Part shown: positions 41,399 to 50,676 of the stretch, piece after piece
Numbering within the stretch: the first letter of the stretch is position 1
Layout of the letters: each line of letters starts with the position of its first letter
Origin: GCA-2683135 sp964507445
GTDB lineage: Bacteria; Planctomycetota; GCA-002687715
Assembly: GCA_964507445.1 (NCBI GenBank)
Contig: CAZDQF010000002.1
Coordinates: 1 to 64,000, forward strand
DNA: 64,000 bases
Direction: 5' to 3'
Notes under the pieces: generated by a model
The model's input: the letters and a program-made list of their open reading frames with translations, nothing else
Database searches by the model: none
Told to the model about the DNA's origin: nothing
Position numbers and translations under genes: made by a program

Positions 41399-43762
41399 TC
41401 AGTGGGACCAGTTGATGTTCAGGGTGTCGCTGAGGACGAAGCCCGCCGGGTTGTGACCCGGAGTGAGGATGACCCACACCGCTCCGGCGTAGAAGCCGTG
41501 GATGGCGGAATCGCAGGGTATGGCCGTCGGCACGGACGCCGATCCGGCGGCATCGGTGATCGCCGCGTTGTACATGTATGGTCCGACGACACCCGCCGCG
41601 CAACCCGGAGAGGTGGAGACCACCCCCGGCGTGAAGCCGATCAACAGGTACGCCAGGGTGTTGGGCGGCGCGCTGTCGAGCAAGATCTTGAACTGGCCGT
41701 TGCCGGGATGAGGATCGCCGTTGGCGAAGCTGATCCCCGGAACGATCCCCGACGGAGCCGGGCACCCGGAACCAGAGTAGTACCAGGTGGCCGCGACCGG
41801 CTCGAAGAGCTGCCCCCGCACGTCGTTGATACCCGCTGCCGCGGGGCCCGTCTGCGCACCCCAGGTCAGCAGCGATGTGTTGCGACGATCAGCGCTGGCC
41901 CCGAACCGCAGGAGGGGCCGTGACGACGCGCCTACGCCGTTCTGGGTGACCGGGCCCGGATCGGCGACGAGATCGCCGTCCATGGGAACGGAGCCGTCGA
42001 GGAGGACCCGCGCCGCGTAGAGGTCGAAGTCGAACTCGCTGATGCTGGTGCCCTTCTTCGTGTACGCGACGGTGAACTCGCACGCGCCGGCTCCCACCGC
42101 CACCTCGCCGTAGCGTTCACCGGCGGCGGCCCGGATCGTGATGAGGCCGCCCGTGGGGGGGCCAGTCAGGTACATCCTGCCGAGGACCTGCGACCCTCCC
42201 TTGTTGAACGCCAGCAGGTAACGAGCGCTCGACCCGGACGTCGCCGAGGGCGCGATCACCGCGATGGAGGAGGCGAACTCGTTGACTCCCACGCCGTCGC
42301 CTCCCGGCACCGCCGTCGGGGGTTGCATCCACGTGAAGGCCGAGGACGGGTCGTTGAGCCAGGTGCTGAAGGAGGCTGTCTCCACGTCGTAGTCCCCCGG
42401 CGCCGGGGTCGTCCAGAATCGAGTCCACGTGGCACGCCAGGTGGACACGAACACGCCGGTGGTGTTGTCGGTCAGGGCGCTCTGGGCGAGCCGCGCCTTG
42501 CTCAACGAGCCGTAGGCCACGGAGTGGAGCGTGCGCGCGGTTCCCACGGTGGGCAGGTTGGGGGAGACGGGCCAGGCCACGGTTCGGATGATCAGGGATT
42601 GGGAGAACAGCTCGCCGGGGAGGGCGCGATCCCACATCACCAGCGCGTCCACGCCGCCCGCCACCGTGGGCCGCCGGTCGCGGACATCGAGGGACTGGTC
42701 GGAGACGTAGAACGCGGGTGATTCCGCGTAGCCCGTCGAGGAGTTGACCATGCGACCACGGATGTGCGACGTGGCGTCGCCGTCGTCGCTGTCGGCCCAC
42801 ACCACGATGAAGCGGTTGTTGACGGTGACGCCGCTGCCTCGACGGAAAGCGACCGCGGGGGATCTGGCGTCGTTGGCCGGGTTGATCTCCAGGCCCACGT
42901 CCGGCCCGATGGGAGCGCCTGTGCGATCGAAGAGCCGACAACGGATGTCGGAGTCGGTGGTGAAGTTGCGTTGCCAGCAGACGAGCCAGGTGTCGTGCTC
43001 CGGATCATGCGCCGAGGTTGGGGTGCTGTCGTTGTAGTACGAGGAGGTGATGGAGAGAGATGGCCCGACCACCGGGTCCACCAGGAAGGGGTAGGCCGCG
43101 GTGTCGAGCACCTTGGCGGGGACGATCAACTCGATGCGACCTTCCCCGTCCCACGCCGTCTTCAGATCCACCTGCGAACCCGCGGCGTCGATCCCATAGG
43201 CCTCTCCGTACCGGATGGCCGGTCGCTGATCGAGAGTGAAGTCGATGGCGCCGTGCCGGGGGACGTCCCAGGCGGGGGCGCTGACGTTCCCGCAGACGTC
43301 GATCAGGATCTTCAGGTCGCCGCTGCCAGCCAGAGGCTCCGGGATCAGGAACGTCTGCTCGATCTCGTCGTCACGGACGTGATAGCGCTCGATCACGCCA
43401 GACCGGTCGTAGGACACGACGAGAGAGCTGCAGCCGGGCGACGCCTGCGTGTCGCTGGCCAGCAGGTCCCCGCCCCGCGTCACGCCAGCGAAACGCAGCG
43501 ACAGCTCGGGGGACCTGTCTTCTTCCGTGCGCCGAGGCAACTCCATACGGAACCCTGAGGTCCCCATCCGAGCCCGGTAGCGGTGGCTGTTCGCCATCAT
43601 GGCTCCGTCCGCGGCCATCTCCACGGTGGCGGAGGACGGGCCGATCAGAAAATCGGGCTGTGCGAAAGACGGGACGACGCACAGCGCCGCCGTCAACAGG
43701 AGGAGCGGCCAGCGCGCCGTACGTGATCGGAATCCTGGACCGCGTTCGTTTACTTGATTCAT
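41399..43762 (-). CDS. Large secreted protein, unknown function
   Basis: Predicted 787 residues. ATG 43762 is chosen because GGGAG lies about 7 nt upstream and a signal peptide follows (WPLLLLTAALCVVPSFAQ). A 287-codon extension upstream is antisense to the kinase gene. The body is beta-rich. It contains segments such as WLVCWQRNFTTDSDIRCRLF and FIVVWADSDDGD, which recur with a propeller-like spacing. The C-terminal 110 residues (YYSGSGCPAPSG, PGNGQFKILLDSAPPNTLAY, LSDTLNINW) match the planctomycete-type terminal domain. No catalytic motif is seen. It is tail to tail with the sigma-factor gene. Confidence 0.8.
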   Translation of the reverse strand: MNQVNERGPGFRSRTARWPLLLLTAALCVVPSFAQPDFLIGPSSATVEMAADGAMMANSHRYRARMGTSGFRMELPRRTEEDRSPELSLRFAGVTRGGDLLASDTQASPGCSSLVVSYDRSGVIERYHVRDDEIEQTFLIPEPLAGSGDLKILIDVCGNVSAPAWDVPRHGAIDFTLDQRPAIRYGEAYGIDAAGSQVDLKTAWDGEGRIELIVPAKVLDTAAYPFLVDPVVGPSLSITSSYYNDSTPTSAHDPEHDTWLVCWQRNFTTDSDIRCRLFDRTGAPIGPDVGLEINPANDARSPAVAFRRGSGVTVNNRFIVVWADSDDGDATSHIRGRMVNSSTGYAESPAFYVSDQSLDVRDRRPTVAGGVDALVMWDRALPGELFSQSLIIRTVAWPVSPNLPTVGTARTLHSVAYGSLSKARLAQSALTDNTTGVFVSTWRATWTRFWTTPAPGDYDVETASFSTWLNDPSSAFTWMQPPTAVPGGDGVGVNEFASSIAVIAPSATSGSSARYLLAFNKGGSQVLGRMYLTGPPTGGLITIRAAAGERYGEVAVGAGACEFTVAYTKKGTSISEFDFDLYAARVLLDGSVPMDGDLVADPGPVTQNGVGASSRPLLRFGASADRRNTSLLTWGAQTGPAAAGINDVRGQLFEPVAATWYYSGSGCPAPSGIVPGISFANGDPHPGNGQFKILLDSAPPNTLAYLLIGFTPGVVSTSPGCAAGVVGPYMYNAAITDAAGSASVPTAIPCDSAIHGFYAGAVWVILTPGHNPAGFVLSDTLNINWSH

Positions 43763-43903
43763 GATCGATCTCCCATAAAGAGGAATGCATGTGGAGATGG
43801 TTGGCGCGCCGTCCCTGGCTCTTACCGGAAATCCTGGGTCGCCGCTCCTCGAACGGCGACCCGAGGCGCGGGCGTGAGGCCTCGTCCGTGGTAGGTTGAC
43901 GCC

Positions 43904-46885
43904 GTGTCTCAGGCCCCTCAGCAGGATTCGTTGTCGCAGTTTCTCCAGCGTTACCGGCGTGATCGGGAGCTCGGGTCCGTCCAGCCGCTGACCGTCTACA
44001 TCGAGGCATGCCCGGGGGACGCCGCCGCCGTGGCGCGCAAGTACCTGGAGTTGGAGGACGCGCGGGCCCTGGGGACTGCCGCGACGTGCGACAAGGACGC
44101 TGACCGTGAGCGGATGATGTACGGCCAGTATGAGGTCCTGGAGACCCTCGGTCGGGGCGCTCAGGGGATCGTCTACCTCGCCAATGACACGCGGCTCGAC
44201 CGGCTGGTGGCGTTGAAGGTCCTGCAGCGGGTGGCGATCGCCGATGAGGCCGCCCGTGGGCGGTTCATGCGGGAGGCGAAGCTCACGGCACGACTGGACC
44301 ACCCGGGCATCTGCAAGGTCTACGACGTCGGGGTCGCGGACGGGGCACCGTACATCGCCATGCAGGTGCTCGAGGGTGTGAACCTCGCGATCCGGTTGAA
44401 CCAGGTCAGGGAGGGGACGGTCGCCGACGTGAGCCTCATGACGTTCAGTGACGACCTGCCTTCGGAGGAGAGCCGCGCCGAGGGCGTCGACGATCCGGAA
44501 CCGGTGGACGAGCAGGGCACGGGGACCACCGAGCGCAGCGCCGACGAGCTGATGCTCGTGGCCCGGTTCGTGGAGGCCGCCGCCCGGGCGCTGCACGCCG
44601 CTCACGAGTCCGGGATCATCCATCGGGACATCAAGCCGGGCAACATCATGGTGACGGAGGAAGGGGCCCCGGTCATCCTCGACTTCGGGCTGGCGCGCGA
44701 ACTGGACTCAGGTCTCCTCGAGAGCCTTACCAGCGCCGGAGACCTGTTCGGGACGCCGCCCTACATGTCCCCGGAGCAGCTCACCGGCGGAGTGATGCGA
44801 GTGGACCACAGGACGGACGTGTGGTCGTTGGGGGTCACCCTCTACGAGTGCCTCACCCTGACGCGTCCCTTCGCCGGCGCCTCCCGTGAGGCCCTGTTCA
44901 ATCAGATCCTGCACAGCGAGCCGGAAGATCCACGACGACGGACGCCGGGGATCTCCCGAGACCTCGCGGTGGTCGTTACTACCGCCTTGCAAAAGGACCG
45001 GGACCGTCGCTACCAGACCGCCGGCGACCTGGCGGAGGACCTGCGGCGGGTGCGCCAGCGCGAGCCCATCCTGGCGCGACCCCTGGGTCCTGCGGCGCGC
45101 CTCACGCTGTGGGCGAAGCGCAATCGCGCCCTCGCTGCGGCCCTCTCCGCCGGCGTCCTGGTCTTGGTGATCGGCGCCGTGGTGGCGACCGCGTTCGCGA
45201 TCCAGGCACGGGACAACGCCGCGCGGGCGGATCAACGAGCCGAGGAGGCGCGGACTCACTTGCTCAACTGGGAGCGCCTCGCGGAAGAGCATCGGGTGAC
45301 GGAGCTCATCCGGGCGGAGGCAGCGCTGTGGCCTGCCACGCTGGAGAAGATCCCCGCCATGGAGGCCTGGTTGACGGAGGCTCGACGGCTCACGGATCGA
45401 CTGGAAGAGCACCGGGCCAGCCTTGCAGCCCTGAGAGCGCGGGCGGGCCCTTATTCGGAGGCCGAGGAGAGGGCGGACCATGCAACCCAGGAGGCGGACC
45501 GCGACCGTCTCGCCGAGCTGGATCGATCCGTCGGCTTCGCAAACGAGAAGCGGCAGGGGATCGAGAGGCAGTTGCGCAAGTTGAATGATCAGATCGAGGC
45601 CCTTCGAGTGCGGGAGGCTCCGACGTCGGCGGACCTTCGGAACGTCGAACGGCTCGAGTCGGAGAGAGATCGGTGTGTCGGCCAGCTCACGGAGCTGGAT
45701 GCCAGGCGGTCGGACCTCGAGCGGCGGCGGGGTCCCCTGGCGGCGCGGGTTGACCAACGGCTCACCTGGTCCATGGGGAGTTCGGAGGATCAGGTGTTGC
45801 ACGACCGACTGGCGGTGGTGGTCGCCGAGATGGAGGCGCTGACCGGGCCGACGTCGCCGGGCACGGTGACCGTCGCCGGGGTGGCTCGTCGCATCGAGGA
45901 GGCCCGTGACCTCCACCGGCGTAGCCTCGTGGAGCGGGCGGAGGCGTGGTCGCAGGTCCGTGACCGCGTCGCCGCCAACCGCAGGTACCGGGGGCTGCTG
46001 CTGGAACCCCAGTTCGGATTGGTGCCTCTTGGGCCGGACCCCGACTCCGGCCTGGAGGAGTTTGCGCATCTACGCACGGGGACGGTGCCGGGGCGGGACC
46101 CGGCCACCGGGAAGCTCGAGATCACCCCCCAGTGCGGGCTGGTGATGGTGCTGCTGCCCGGCGGCGTGGCCACCATCGGAGCGCAGAGGGAGCGTCAGGA
46201 GGATTCGCACCACGATCCGAAGAGCCTCGACGGCGAGGGCCCGCCCCACGAGGTGCTCCTTGATCCCTTCTTCCTGTCGAAGTTCGAGATGACCCAGGGA
46301 CAGTGGGTGCGCTCCGAGGATCGTAATCCGTGCACCGATTTCCCCACGGACCCTTCCCACCCCGTCTGGAACGTGAGCTGGAGCGACGCCGAGCAGGGGC
46401 TGCTGCACAACGGGATGATCCTGCCGACGGAGGTGCAGTGGGAGTATGCCTGCCGTGCCGGGACCTCGACCCCGTGGCCGACGGGCGACCGCAAGGAGTC
46501 CCTGGCCGGCGCCCTCAACATGGCGGACGCTTCCGTCCGCCGGGCCGGGCGCGACTGGCCGAGCATCCAGGACTGGCTCGACGACGGCCATGTCTTCCAC
46601 GCTCCGACGGGCGCCTTCGCAGCCAACCGGTTCGGGCTTCACGACATGCTGGGGAACGTCTGGGAGTGGTGCCGCGATTGGTCCGTTCCCTATGATCGGA
46701 CCGCGCGCAGGGGCGACGGGTTGCGAGGGACCGTGCCCGCGGAGGAGAGCCACGGGCGGGTCAGCCGTGGCGGTGCCTTCGACTGTCCGCCGAAGGACGT
46801 CCGCTCGGCCTTCCGTGGCGCTGCAGCGGACGCGGCGGATTTCGGGACAGGGGTCCGTCCGGCTCGGGCCGTCCAAGCTCCCTGA
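43904..46885 (+). CDS. Membrane Ser/Thr kinase with C-terminal FGE-sulfatase domain
   Basis: Predicted 993 residues from GTG 43904. The kinase domain spans about residues 74-385: glycine loop LGRGAQGIVY, Lys105 in VALKVL, HRDIKPGN at 240-247, DFG at 260-262 and GTPPYMSPEQ. An insert rich in Asp/Glu lies between beta and alpha lobes (about 175-215). A transmembrane helix follows at about 406-430 (AAALSAGVLVLVIGAVVATA), then a long coiled coil (about 435-610). An FGE-sulfatase (PF03781) domain covers about 735-993, with LPTEVQWEYACRAG, NRFGLHDMLGNVWEWCRDW and GVRPARA. The kinase end is cytoplasmic and the FGE-like end external, which suggests a sensor. It is divergent from the gene at 41399. 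Confidence 0.92.
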   Translation: MSQAPQQDSLSQFLQRYRRDRELGSVQPLTVYIEACPGDAAAVARKYLELEDARALGTAATCDKDADRERMMYGQYEVLETLGRGAQGIVYLANDTRLDRLVALKVLQRVAIADEAARGRFMREAKLTARLDHPGICKVYDVGVADGAPYIAMQVLEGVNLAIRLNQVREGTVADVSLMTFSDDLPSEESRAEGVDDPEPVDEQGTGTTERSADELMLVARFVEAAARALHAAHESGIIHRDIKPGNIMVTEEGAPVILDFGLARELDSGLLESLTSAGDLFGTPPYMSPEQLTGGVMRVDHRTDVWSLGVTLYECLTLTRPFAGASREALFNQILHSEPEDPRRRTPGISRDLAVVVTTALQKDRDRRYQTAGDLAEDLRRVRQREPILARPLGPAARLTLWAKRNRALAAALSAGVLVLVIGAVVATAFAIQARDNAARADQRAEEARTHLLNWERLAEEHRVTELIRAEAALWPATLEKIPAMEAWLTEARRLTDRLEEHRASLAALRARAGPYSEAEERADHATQEADRDRLAELDRSVGFANEKRQGIERQLRKLNDQIEALRVREAPTSADLRNVERLESERDRCVGQLTELDARRSDLERRRGPLAARVDQRLTWSMGSSEDQVLHDRLAVVVAEMEALTGPTSPGTVTVAGVARRIEEARDLHRRSLVERAEAWSQVRDRVAANRRYRGLLLEPQFGLVPLGPDPDSGLEEFAHLRTGTVPGRDPATGKLEITPQCGLVMVLLPGGVATIGAQRERQEDSHHDPKSLDGEGPPHEVLLDPFFLSKFEMTQGQWVRSEDRNPCTDFPTDPSHPVWNVSWSDAEQGLLHNGMILPTEVQWEYACRAGTSTPWPTGDRKESLAGALNMADASVRRAGRDWPSIQDWLDDGHVFHAPTGAFAANRFGLHDMLGNVWEWCRDWSVPYDRTARRGDGLRGTVPAEESHGRVSRGGAFDCPPKDVRSAFRGAAADAADFGTGVRPARAVQAP

Positions 46886-47189
46886 GCCTGACGCCGTCAG
46901 CGTCTGCTTGGTTTCTGGGCGTCACGCCGCAGGTTTGATTGGCAGGAATCCGGGCGGTCATTGCCCCAGAGCCGGCGTTTTCTTTGGCTGGAGTCTTCTG
47001 TGCCGGGTTCTTGCTGGTTTCTCCGTGTTGGCGTGGAGGAGAGCGACCGACGGGACGCCAACTGCACGTGTTTCTGGAGGGAAAGAGGGACAACGTCCAG
47101 GAACGTCAGGTACGTTTCTCTGTCAGCGCTGTCCCGTGCGGCAGTAATACCCTCAGATTCTCAACGAAGTCTTGCCTGGAGTTTCACTC
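46886..47189. other. Intergenic region upstream of the MAM-domain protein
   Basis: About 300 bp without a supported gene. CTGACGCCGTCAG (46888-46900) is a perfect 6-1-6 palindrome just after the kinase stop and could be a weak terminator. The rest probably holds the promoter and leader of the next gene; no clear -10/-35 was identified. Confidence 0.45.
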
Positions 47190-48677
47190 ATGAAGTCCCT
47201 GTGCCTTCTCCTGACGGGGTGTGTCCTCGTCGCCGGCGGCGTGTTCGCCCAGACGCAGTCGATCACGACTCCGCCCAATTTTGCCAGCAACAACGGTGGT
47301 AGCGCCGGAGGCGCCGTCTACTTCGACGTGTCGGTTCTTCAGCCCACCCTGGTGATTCAGAACGTCGATTTGAACTGCAGTGCCGCCGCTGGCACCGCCG
47401 TGACCATCGACATCTACACTTGCCCCACCACCTACGTCGGCAACGAGGCCATGCCGGGTGCGTGGACTCTGGTCGCGAGCTGCTCGGGCACTTCGCTGGG
47501 CTCGGACACTCCGACCCCCATCGACATGCCGGACTTCGCGATGCTGGCCGGTGACTATGGCATGGCCATCGTCAACTCTGGCGGCCACCGCTACACGAAC
47601 GGCAACGGCGCCAACCAGGCCGTGGCCGACGCGAACCTCTCCCTGACCTTGGGAGCGGCGGCGAACGTTGCCTTCTCCGGCACCCCGTTCTCCCCTCGCG
47701 TGGCGAACGCGACCCTCTACTACGACCTCAACGGCACACCGAGCACCGTCTGCATCCAGGATCGCCAGCCGAACTCTGCCGAATCCAGCTTGACGGTGGA
47801 CGGTGGCTCAAGCGCCAACCTGGTCAACGGCGCGGCCGCCACTGTGGACATGGCCAGCACCAACGCCGGCTCCCTCTGGGATGTGGGCATCGTGCCGCTC
47901 GCGACTTCCGTCGGCGCCCTCACGGGCAGCGGGATCGTCACCCCCGGCGGGCAGTCGGTAAACGTTGATCTGAGCAACCCGGCGTTCCTCTTCCTGAACA
48001 ACGACTTCACGACCGGCGGCGGTTTCCCTGCTGGCGGGCTGAACTTCGCCTACTCCGAGAGCAACTATCTCGTGAGCGGCCAGATGGCCGTTGTCTCCGC
48101 GACCCTCGCTGACGGCATCGCTCTCAGCCAGGCCTGTGATCTGTCGTGGGTTGGCTGCCAGGGCGCCGACTTCGAGAGCGGCGTACCCGGTGGCTGGGCC
48201 AACCCGGGTCCGTCCTGGGGTCTCCCGACCATCGCGTGGACCGTGGACTTCGGCGGCACGCCGTCCGGCAACACTGGTCCCACCAGCGGCAACGGTGGCA
48301 GCACCAACTACATCTACTGTGAGACCTCCGGCGGCGCTGGCAACGGTGCTTCCGAGTTCACCCTCGACACCTGCGTGTTCGACGTCTCGTCCCTGACCAA
48401 CTTCCAGTTGGACTTCGCCCTCAGCCGCATCGGTGCGACCATGGGTACCCTCGATGTCTACATGTTCACCGACGCTGGTGGGTGGGGTGGGACCCCGGTC
48501 ATGAGCTTCACCGGCGCCGATCCGACCCAGACCCAGGGTGGCACTGAGTGGTCCGCTGAGAGCTACGCCATCACCGCGCTGCCCCTTGGCACCACCGGCA
48601 TCGCGTTCAGCTTCACCTACGTCGGCGGTGGTTCGTTCACTGGCGACATCGCCCTTGACGACGTCTCCGTGAACTGA
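47190..48677 (+). CDS. Secreted protein with shared domain and C-terminal MAM-like domain
   Basis: Predicted 495 residues from ATG 47190, with GGAG about 8 nt upstream and signal peptide MKSLCLLLTGCVLVAGGVFA. Residues about 20-185 are a beta-rich domain. Residues about 195-320 carry the block shared with the genes at 386 and 7962 (LWDVGI, VTPGGQSVNVDLSNP, VSGQMAV). Residues about 328-495 resemble a MAM/jelly-roll adhesion domain: DFESGVPGGWAN, FQLDFALSRIGATMGTLDVY, FTGDIALDDVSV. It is probably an adhesin or surface protein. Strong hairpins after the stop and a spacious leader suggest it is well expressed. Confidence 0.82.
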   Translation: MKSLCLLLTGCVLVAGGVFAQTQSITTPPNFASNNGGSAGGAVYFDVSVLQPTLVIQNVDLNCSAAAGTAVTIDIYTCPTTYVGNEAMPGAWTLVASCSGTSLGSDTPTPIDMPDFAMLAGDYGMAIVNSGGHRYTNGNGANQAVADANLSLTLGAAANVAFSGTPFSPRVANATLYYDLNGTPSTVCIQDRQPNSAESSLTVDGGSSANLVNGAAATVDMASTNAGSLWDVGIVPLATSVGALTGSGIVTPGGQSVNVDLSNPAFLFLNNDFTTGGGFPAGGLNFAYSESNYLVSGQMAVVSATLADGIALSQACDLSWVGCQGADFESGVPGGWANPGPSWGLPTIAWTVDFGGTPSGNTGPTSGNGGSTNYIYCETSGGAGNGASEFTLDTCVFDVSSLTNFQLDFALSRIGATMGTLDVYMFTDAGGWGGTPVMSFTGADPTQTQGGTEWSAESYAITALPLGTTGIAFSFTYVGGGSFTGDIALDDVSVN

Positions 48678-48690
48678 GCCGGAACCTGAT

Positions 48691-48749
48691 CGGGGGCCTT
48701 CCCCCGAGATCGAGACACCCCCGCTGGCGAGGCCTGCGGGGGTGTTCTC
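48691..48749 (+). terminator. Two tandem hairpins after the MAM-domain gene
   Basis: The first is CGGGGG-CCTT-CCCCCG (48691-48706). The second pairs GAGACACCCCCGC (48712-48724) with GCGGGGGTGTTCTC (48736-48749) over about 13 bp, with one mismatch and an 11-nt loop. The final TTCTCGTTC is U-rich. This is a good Rho-independent terminator pair. Confidence 0.75.
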
Positions 48750-48846
48750 GTTCACGGGTCTCGCTTGTGGCGCGACCGGTCCCATGGCTGTGGACGGCGG
48801 GGCCTCAGGGTTACCAGGTGCCTGATGGCGAAGGCTGGGATGGGAT

Positions 48847-50370
48847 CTACCGGATCTTGACCCTGACGACGGGCCCGAGGGTGCCGACGACCCCGCCGGT
48901 GACGTCGGCGCAGAGGGTATCTACGACAAACGGCGGCAGGTTGTAGGGCCCGAAGTTCTCATCCGTGTCCGTCGCGGTCCAATGGAACGGCGGGATACCC
49001 ACCGGTAGGGCGGACTGGGTTGCGAGGAGCGACCCGTTGCCGAAGCAGAGTCCGTAGAACGGACCTGACCCGGCGGGCCCGGCGCAGGGGAATGAGAAGA
49101 CGTTTCGATAGGTTCGACCCGGCGTCAGGTTCGCGTTGGCCAGCCAGACCGGAGCTCCGGGGGCCGCCTGGTTGATCGTCAGGGAGATCCCGGACCCGCA
49201 TCCAAAGCGTCCCAGGACTGTCGTGGCGCCGTTGGGGAGGGTGAACGGCGTGCTGCCGCCGGCGTAGAGCGCCGGCCCCGTGCCGTCGTCGAATACCGCC
49301 ATCGACTCGATCGACCAGCAGAGACCCATGGTGACTCCGCCACCCAAGGTGCTCCAATTGGTCCCATCCCACGCGCCGACCTGGTCGGAGACTGGGAGGC
49401 CGAGAGAGAACCGCCCGGAGGCGTAGAGTCTGGGTCCGGTACCGGGATCAAACACCTCCAGGTCGGCGACGGAGGGGGCGAACCCGTACCCCCATGGAAG
49501 TGGCGGGGCGCAGCCCGCGGGCTGCAGCCTGGGGATCAGCGGATTCCAACCCGTGGCGGCGGCGTACTGCCAGATCTCCGCTCTGGTGGTGGATCTGTCT
49601 GCGGTCGCGTAGAGCCGGGCGCCGGTCCCATCATCGAAGACCTCAAGATCCTCCACGTGAGCCCCGGGGCACCAACCGTTTGTCGGTATGCCGCCGCCCA
49701 GCGCGGTCCAGGTTCCCGGGCCGGTCCATCGCGCGACGCTCTCCGCAGCGACGCCATCAATGGCGCTGAAGCGACCGCCGACGTAGAGCGCGGCGCCCGC
49801 TCCGTTGTCCCAGACTTCGAGGCTGCGAGCGCTCGGGGCACAGATCGGCGATGTCATGGTCCCGATGGACGTCCAGCTTCCGGCGCGGTATGCCTGGATC
49901 GTCCCGTTGTGTGTCGAGGCATGTATGAGGGCAGGTCCGAGGCCCCAGTCGTAGACAGCGAGGGCGCCGCGCAGATTTGCGAAGGGGGGACCACCGAAGG
50001 GCACCACCCAGGTGGTTCCGTCCCACTGCAGCACGGTGCTCCCGGCGGTCGCGCCGGTGTTCGCCGATATGTACAGCGACGGTCCCGAGCCGTCGTCGTA
50101 CACGGTTATGTCAGAGGGCGCGATGGGAGCACCGAACGTCCACGGCATCGGCGTGAACGTGGTCCCGTCGTACTTAATGACGGGAGCGCCGACGGAGTAG
50201 AGACCCCCCAGGATGTACAAAGCCGGGCCGGTTCCATCATCCAACACCTTCAGTCCGTCGATGATGTCGTAGTTGGCGATCGGAGAACCGGGAACGGTGG
50301 ACCAGGAACAACTTGGTTGCGGGAGGACCAGTCCGCTCATTAATGCCGCGGCAGCGAGCAATCGAATCAT
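48847..50370 (-). CDS. Secreted beta-propeller-like repeat protein
   Basis: Predicted 507 residues from ATG 50370 with GGAGAG about 8 nt upstream and a signal peptide (MIRLLAAAALMSGLVLPQ). Repeats of about 50-60 residues each contain V(F/Y)DDGTGPALYAGG and W(D/T)GTxW(S/T)xLGGG, in the manner of a beta-propeller. Residues about 395-507 form a Cys-containing C-terminal domain (GISLTINQAAPGAPVWLANA, CADVTGGVVGTLGPVVRVKI), a variant of the terminal domain seen in other genes here. No enzyme motif is seen. The protein is probably extracellular. Confidence 0.8.
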   Translation of the reverse strand: MIRLLAAAALMSGLVLPQPSCSWSTVPGSPIANYDIIDGLKVLDDGTGPALYILGGLYSVGAPVIKYDGTTFTPMPWTFGAPIAPSDITVYDDGSGPSLYISANTGATAGSTVLQWDGTTWVVPFGGPPFANLRGALAVYDWGLGPALIHASTHNGTIQAYRAGSWTSIGTMTSPICAPSARSLEVWDNGAGAALYVGGRFSAIDGVAAESVARWTGPGTWTALGGGIPTNGWCPGAHVEDLEVFDDGTGARLYATADRSTTRAEIWQYAAATGWNPLIPRLQPAGCAPPLPWGYGFAPSVADLEVFDPGTGPRLYASGRFSLGLPVSDQVGAWDGTNWSTLGGGVTMGLCWSIESMAVFDDGTGPALYAGGSTPFTLPNGATTVLGRFGCGSGISLTINQAAPGAPVWLANANLTPGRTYRNVFSFPCAGPAGSGPFYGLCFGNGSLLATQSALPVGIPPFHWTATDTDENFGPYNLPPFVVDTLCADVTGGVVGTLGPVVRVKIR

Positions 50371-50676
50371 GGATCTTCTCTCCATCCAGGAACGCGCGCG
50401 CCACTAGGGTATCTGAGTCCGGTGGCGCATTGCAACGTGACCTCGCGACGAGGGTGATCTCGCCGAAGCTGCGAATGTTCGCGAGCTTGGACTGGGCTGC
50501 GGCCAGGGTATTCCCGATTCCGTCTTCTCTCAGAGTGCATCTCTTGCAGCTGCCTCGTCGGTGACGCGGCTGGTTTGCGGTCACGGAGCCCCTCTCTTTT
50601 TTTTGTCCGTAACGTCGGCGGTTGTTTGGCGCATCCGGTCTGAAGTCCCTGTTTCGGGATCTACGGAGGAAGTCTC
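50371..50676. other. Divergent promoter region
   Basis: About 300 bp between two divergent secreted-protein genes. An 8-T run at about 50600-50607 is the only AT-rich tract. No gene or clear terminator was seen. It must hold both promoters; their elements could not be assigned. Confidence 0.45.
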
